Positions 61,861 to 64,000 of a DNA stretch of 64,000 nt are shown one piece after another. The stretch covers positions 17,834,165 to 17,898,164 of the forward strand of contig NC_067204.1 of assembly GCF_026262505.1 (NCBI RefSeq), read 5' to 3'. Source of the stretch: Trichomonas vaginalis G3. Lineage: Eukaryota > Parabasalia > Trichomonadida > Trichomonadidae. The translations under genes were made by a program, and so were the position numbers. Position 1 is the first letter of the stretch. Each line of letters opens with the position of its first letter. The notes under the pieces are model-generated. The model was not told the origin of the DNA. It worked only from the letters and a program-made list of their open reading frames with translations, and ran no database searches.

Positions 61861-63700
61861 TATATGTTTGAGGTCAAATGATGAGATGAAGTTAGATAAA
61901 AGAGATTTGTTGATGAAAAGATTCAAAAGATGTGGAATAAGACTTGAAAGATGAGATAAAACTGAGTCTCTGTCGTTCAGATAGAGAAAGAGAACTGAGA
62001 AAAGACAACATGCAACTTGTAAAAGAATGTTAGAATGTTTACGATGAAGACGTTCTGAAAGAATGTTGAAGATGTCAATTGCTGCATAAAAACAACGTGT
62101 TTAAATCAAAACAACTAAAACAGAACAAAAACGACTGAAAAAAGTGGATCCATATGACGTAACATGTATAATAAACTTCGCCGATACAACTAAATTTAGA
62201 GAAGAAAAACACGATCTTATAGATATTCTCACAAAGATACTTGTCAAGTTCAATTCTTTCAAGTGCACTGAAGAAAGTGTTGCAAATAGATGAAACACAT
62301 TCTTTGATGTTTTCAAGTTCATCAAGTGAGTTCTTGTTTGTAAGTAATGAAACACAAATGTCAATACCACAGAAGACTGATGTAGAGTCTGAAAGAAGAC
62401 TAAAAACAACTGGACAAACTAGGCTAACAACAAAACTGTGGAATTATGGAAATTTAGACAATGATACAAAACATGAAAAAATGATACAATACAATGTGTG
62501 ATTTATGTAAAATTGTTTTAAAAGACAAACAAGTGTAGATAAAAAAATAATCTAAAACATCTACAAAACTATGTGGAGAAAGTTTGACAAGAAGGAAAGA
62601 ATGTCGGTAATGAATTCGTTGTTGATGTTGTCACAAACAACGTTGATCATAGAAATAACTGATAAAATAGTAGAATCTCGAAAGAAAAGTTCAATATGTG
62701 AAAGTGTGTAAAAAAAAATTAAAATAAAAAATGAATGAGTAATCGTAGTCAAGTGACTCTGAAACAATAGTTGGTGAAAAATCGGACTCGTACTCAATCA
62801 AGTACTTGAACTACTGAGAAAGAGAAAATTCGTTAGATTGTGGAATAGAACAGTCAAAAAACATATTGGTTGTAATGACTAAGGATGAAAGTAAGAATGA
62901 AAAGTGATGAATATTTAATGTAACTATGAAAGATAAATCTCTTTGAAAACATAAACTGATGTTTGAAACAAAGGAATAATTGATTAAAATGTTAACAAAT
63001 AATGAACAAATAGAATCTTCGTAGTTAATGAATTCAATGTATGAAATAAAATAATGAGAAAATGTTTCGATTTTGTCGTAATCAAGTAAACAGTGGCTGA
63101 TGCATGAAAGGACATGAACTTCGGAATCAATGATGAAGTAACAATCTGTAAATTATTGATAAAGATATTCTTATTCTTATTATTAGTAGTTCTGACTGAG
63201 AAAGTCTTCAAGAAAAGTAAACACTTTAATTCTAAAGCCAAATGTTGTGAGAATGAAGAAAGTGTAACGCAGTTGTATTCGATATGAGGAAGAGGACACA
63301 TTTAGGCAACGAAAGAAAAGTGATTCTGTAAAAGGTTGAAAGAGTCTCATTTAAACATGCAAAGTAATTGTACATGGTAATAATGCGTTCAATATTGGAA
63401 GGGTTTCATTATTATTTCTTGTTGTAAGCACTCTTTGTAAAAAGTTGTTAAGTTTTCGTCACAAATTTTTGTTTTGATTAAAATATCGGATAATGTGCTC
63501 GATGTATTGACTTTTAATTCAAGATCTGATGAACTGTTGAACAGGTTTATTAAAAACTCGAAAATTACTGGTGAATATATTTGATTTTCTATGCAGTGTG
63601 TTATAATTGATATACACCCATTATAATACTGAGAACCTAATGACAAAATGTCTTTAACTTGAGAAAAAAATCTTTTATCCTTAAATTTCGAAGTTTTTTA
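61860..63700 (-). pseudogene. Helical-repeat protein remnant, unit 7
   Basis: Same fragments as elsewhere. The LPHIEYNCVTLSSFSQHLALELKCL piece is joined in frame with FSVRTTNNKNKNIF here, which shows that these fragments belong to one gene. Confidence 0.55.
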
Positions 63701-63789
63701 AACAATTTGACTGATTTTTATATATTCAAAATTGATGAGTTTTGTAATGTAATATTAATTTGTAAAAATCAGATGAAGTTTTGTCAATA

Positions 63790-64000
63790 ACGTTTCCAAA
63801 TTTTTCGGGTTCAAAAATTGCTGACGGGTTCAGATACCGATCTAATGATAAATTTTCAAATGCACACGAAAACAATAAAATTCCTTTGAGCCATTTTTAT
63901 AATCGGCTACTTTATTTTTGACATAATGGCAAAAATATTTTAATGTAAAAAACCTCCGATTCTCACAAATGAGTACGATGGAATTTCCAAATTCCCTCAA
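63790..64000. mobile_element. TA-flanked MITE-like element, copy 2 (runs off the window)
   Basis: Begins ACGTTTCCAAATTTTTCGGG after TA (63788-63789) at the same place of the unit as copy 1. It lacks both nested elements: TTCGGGTTC occurs once (about 63804-63812) and the 17-base block once (63947-63963). It continues GGAATTTCCAAATTCCCTCAA to the edge. Confidence 0.85.

Larger units (their letters stand above)
15071..63787. repeat. Tandem array of ~3.28-kb gene-pair units, interrupted by transposons
   Basis: The plus gene recurs with ends at 18311, 21605, 24898, 53204, 56471 and 61415. Spacings are 3294 and 3293. The next spacing becomes 3290 after removing the Maverick and the nested MITE/MULE/hairpin block. 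Then come 3267, 3259 after removing the 1.65-kb insertion, and a partial seventh unit. Units are mostly over 95% alike by eye. Three downstream variants follow the plus gene: TTTTTTTGAGTGAGAACTTT (18.3, 21.6, 24.9 kb), CATTAATTTTTGATTG (53.2, 56.5 and, preceding unit 1, 15.07 kb), and a distinct one at 61416-61860. So at least three subfamilies are interleaved. Confidence 0.9.

Overview
The window is AT-rich eukaryotic DNA that looks like a parabasalid, most likely Trichomonas vaginalis or a close relative. This is inferred from Maverick/Polinton transposons with protist-type genes, a Mutator-like transposon, long near-identical tandem repeats, no visible introns, and a TCATT initiator a few bases 5' of ATG in a repeated gene. 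No rRNA, tRNA or CRISPR array was seen.

Region A (1-14.2 kb) is a decayed Maverick-like or polinton-like-virus element, here called E1, open at the left edge. From left to right it holds a cassette-like row of KilA-N type genes (1-3.3 kb), an A32-type packaging ATPase, an SF3 (D5-type) helicase, a candidate minor capsid protein, small proteins, a double-jelly-roll type major capsid protein and a very large coiled-coil/Q-rich gene. Almost every gene has one or more frameshifts.

Region B (14.2-64 kb) is a tandem array of a roughly 3.28-kb unit, about seven copies. Each unit carries a plus-strand gene for a ~325-aa putative beta-helix protein and a divergent, degenerate minus-strand helical-repeat pseudogene. 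Several insertions interrupt the array. (1) A complete 20.85-kb Maverick, E2 (25150-46000), has terminal inverted repeats of about 0.4 kb and a 5-bp target duplication, and its empty site is visible in sister units. (2) A ~262-bp TA-flanked MITE itself contains a 2.45-kb MULE (9-bp duplication) and a 1.41-kb element made largely of consecutive hairpins (17-bp duplication). A second MITE copy at 63.8 kb shows both empty sites. (3) A 1.65-kb insertion at 58.3 kb is flanked by a 30-bp direct duplication.

E2 carries the full Maverick set: major capsid protein, protein-primed type DNA polymerase B, DDE integrase, packaging ATPase, a candidate minor capsid protein and KilA-N proteins. It also carries a collagen-like fibre protein next to a bacteriophage-style tail-collar protein. 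E1 and E2 share their virion module (both capsid proteins, ATPase and an accessory protein) and KilA-type cassettes. E1 has an SF3 helicase where E2 has PolB, which suggests replication-module exchange between related elements; PolB or an integrase for E1 could still lie left of the window. KilA cassettes in both elements share a 5' leader and a 3' palindrome, and the palindrome exists in two versions that differ by apparently compensatory changes.
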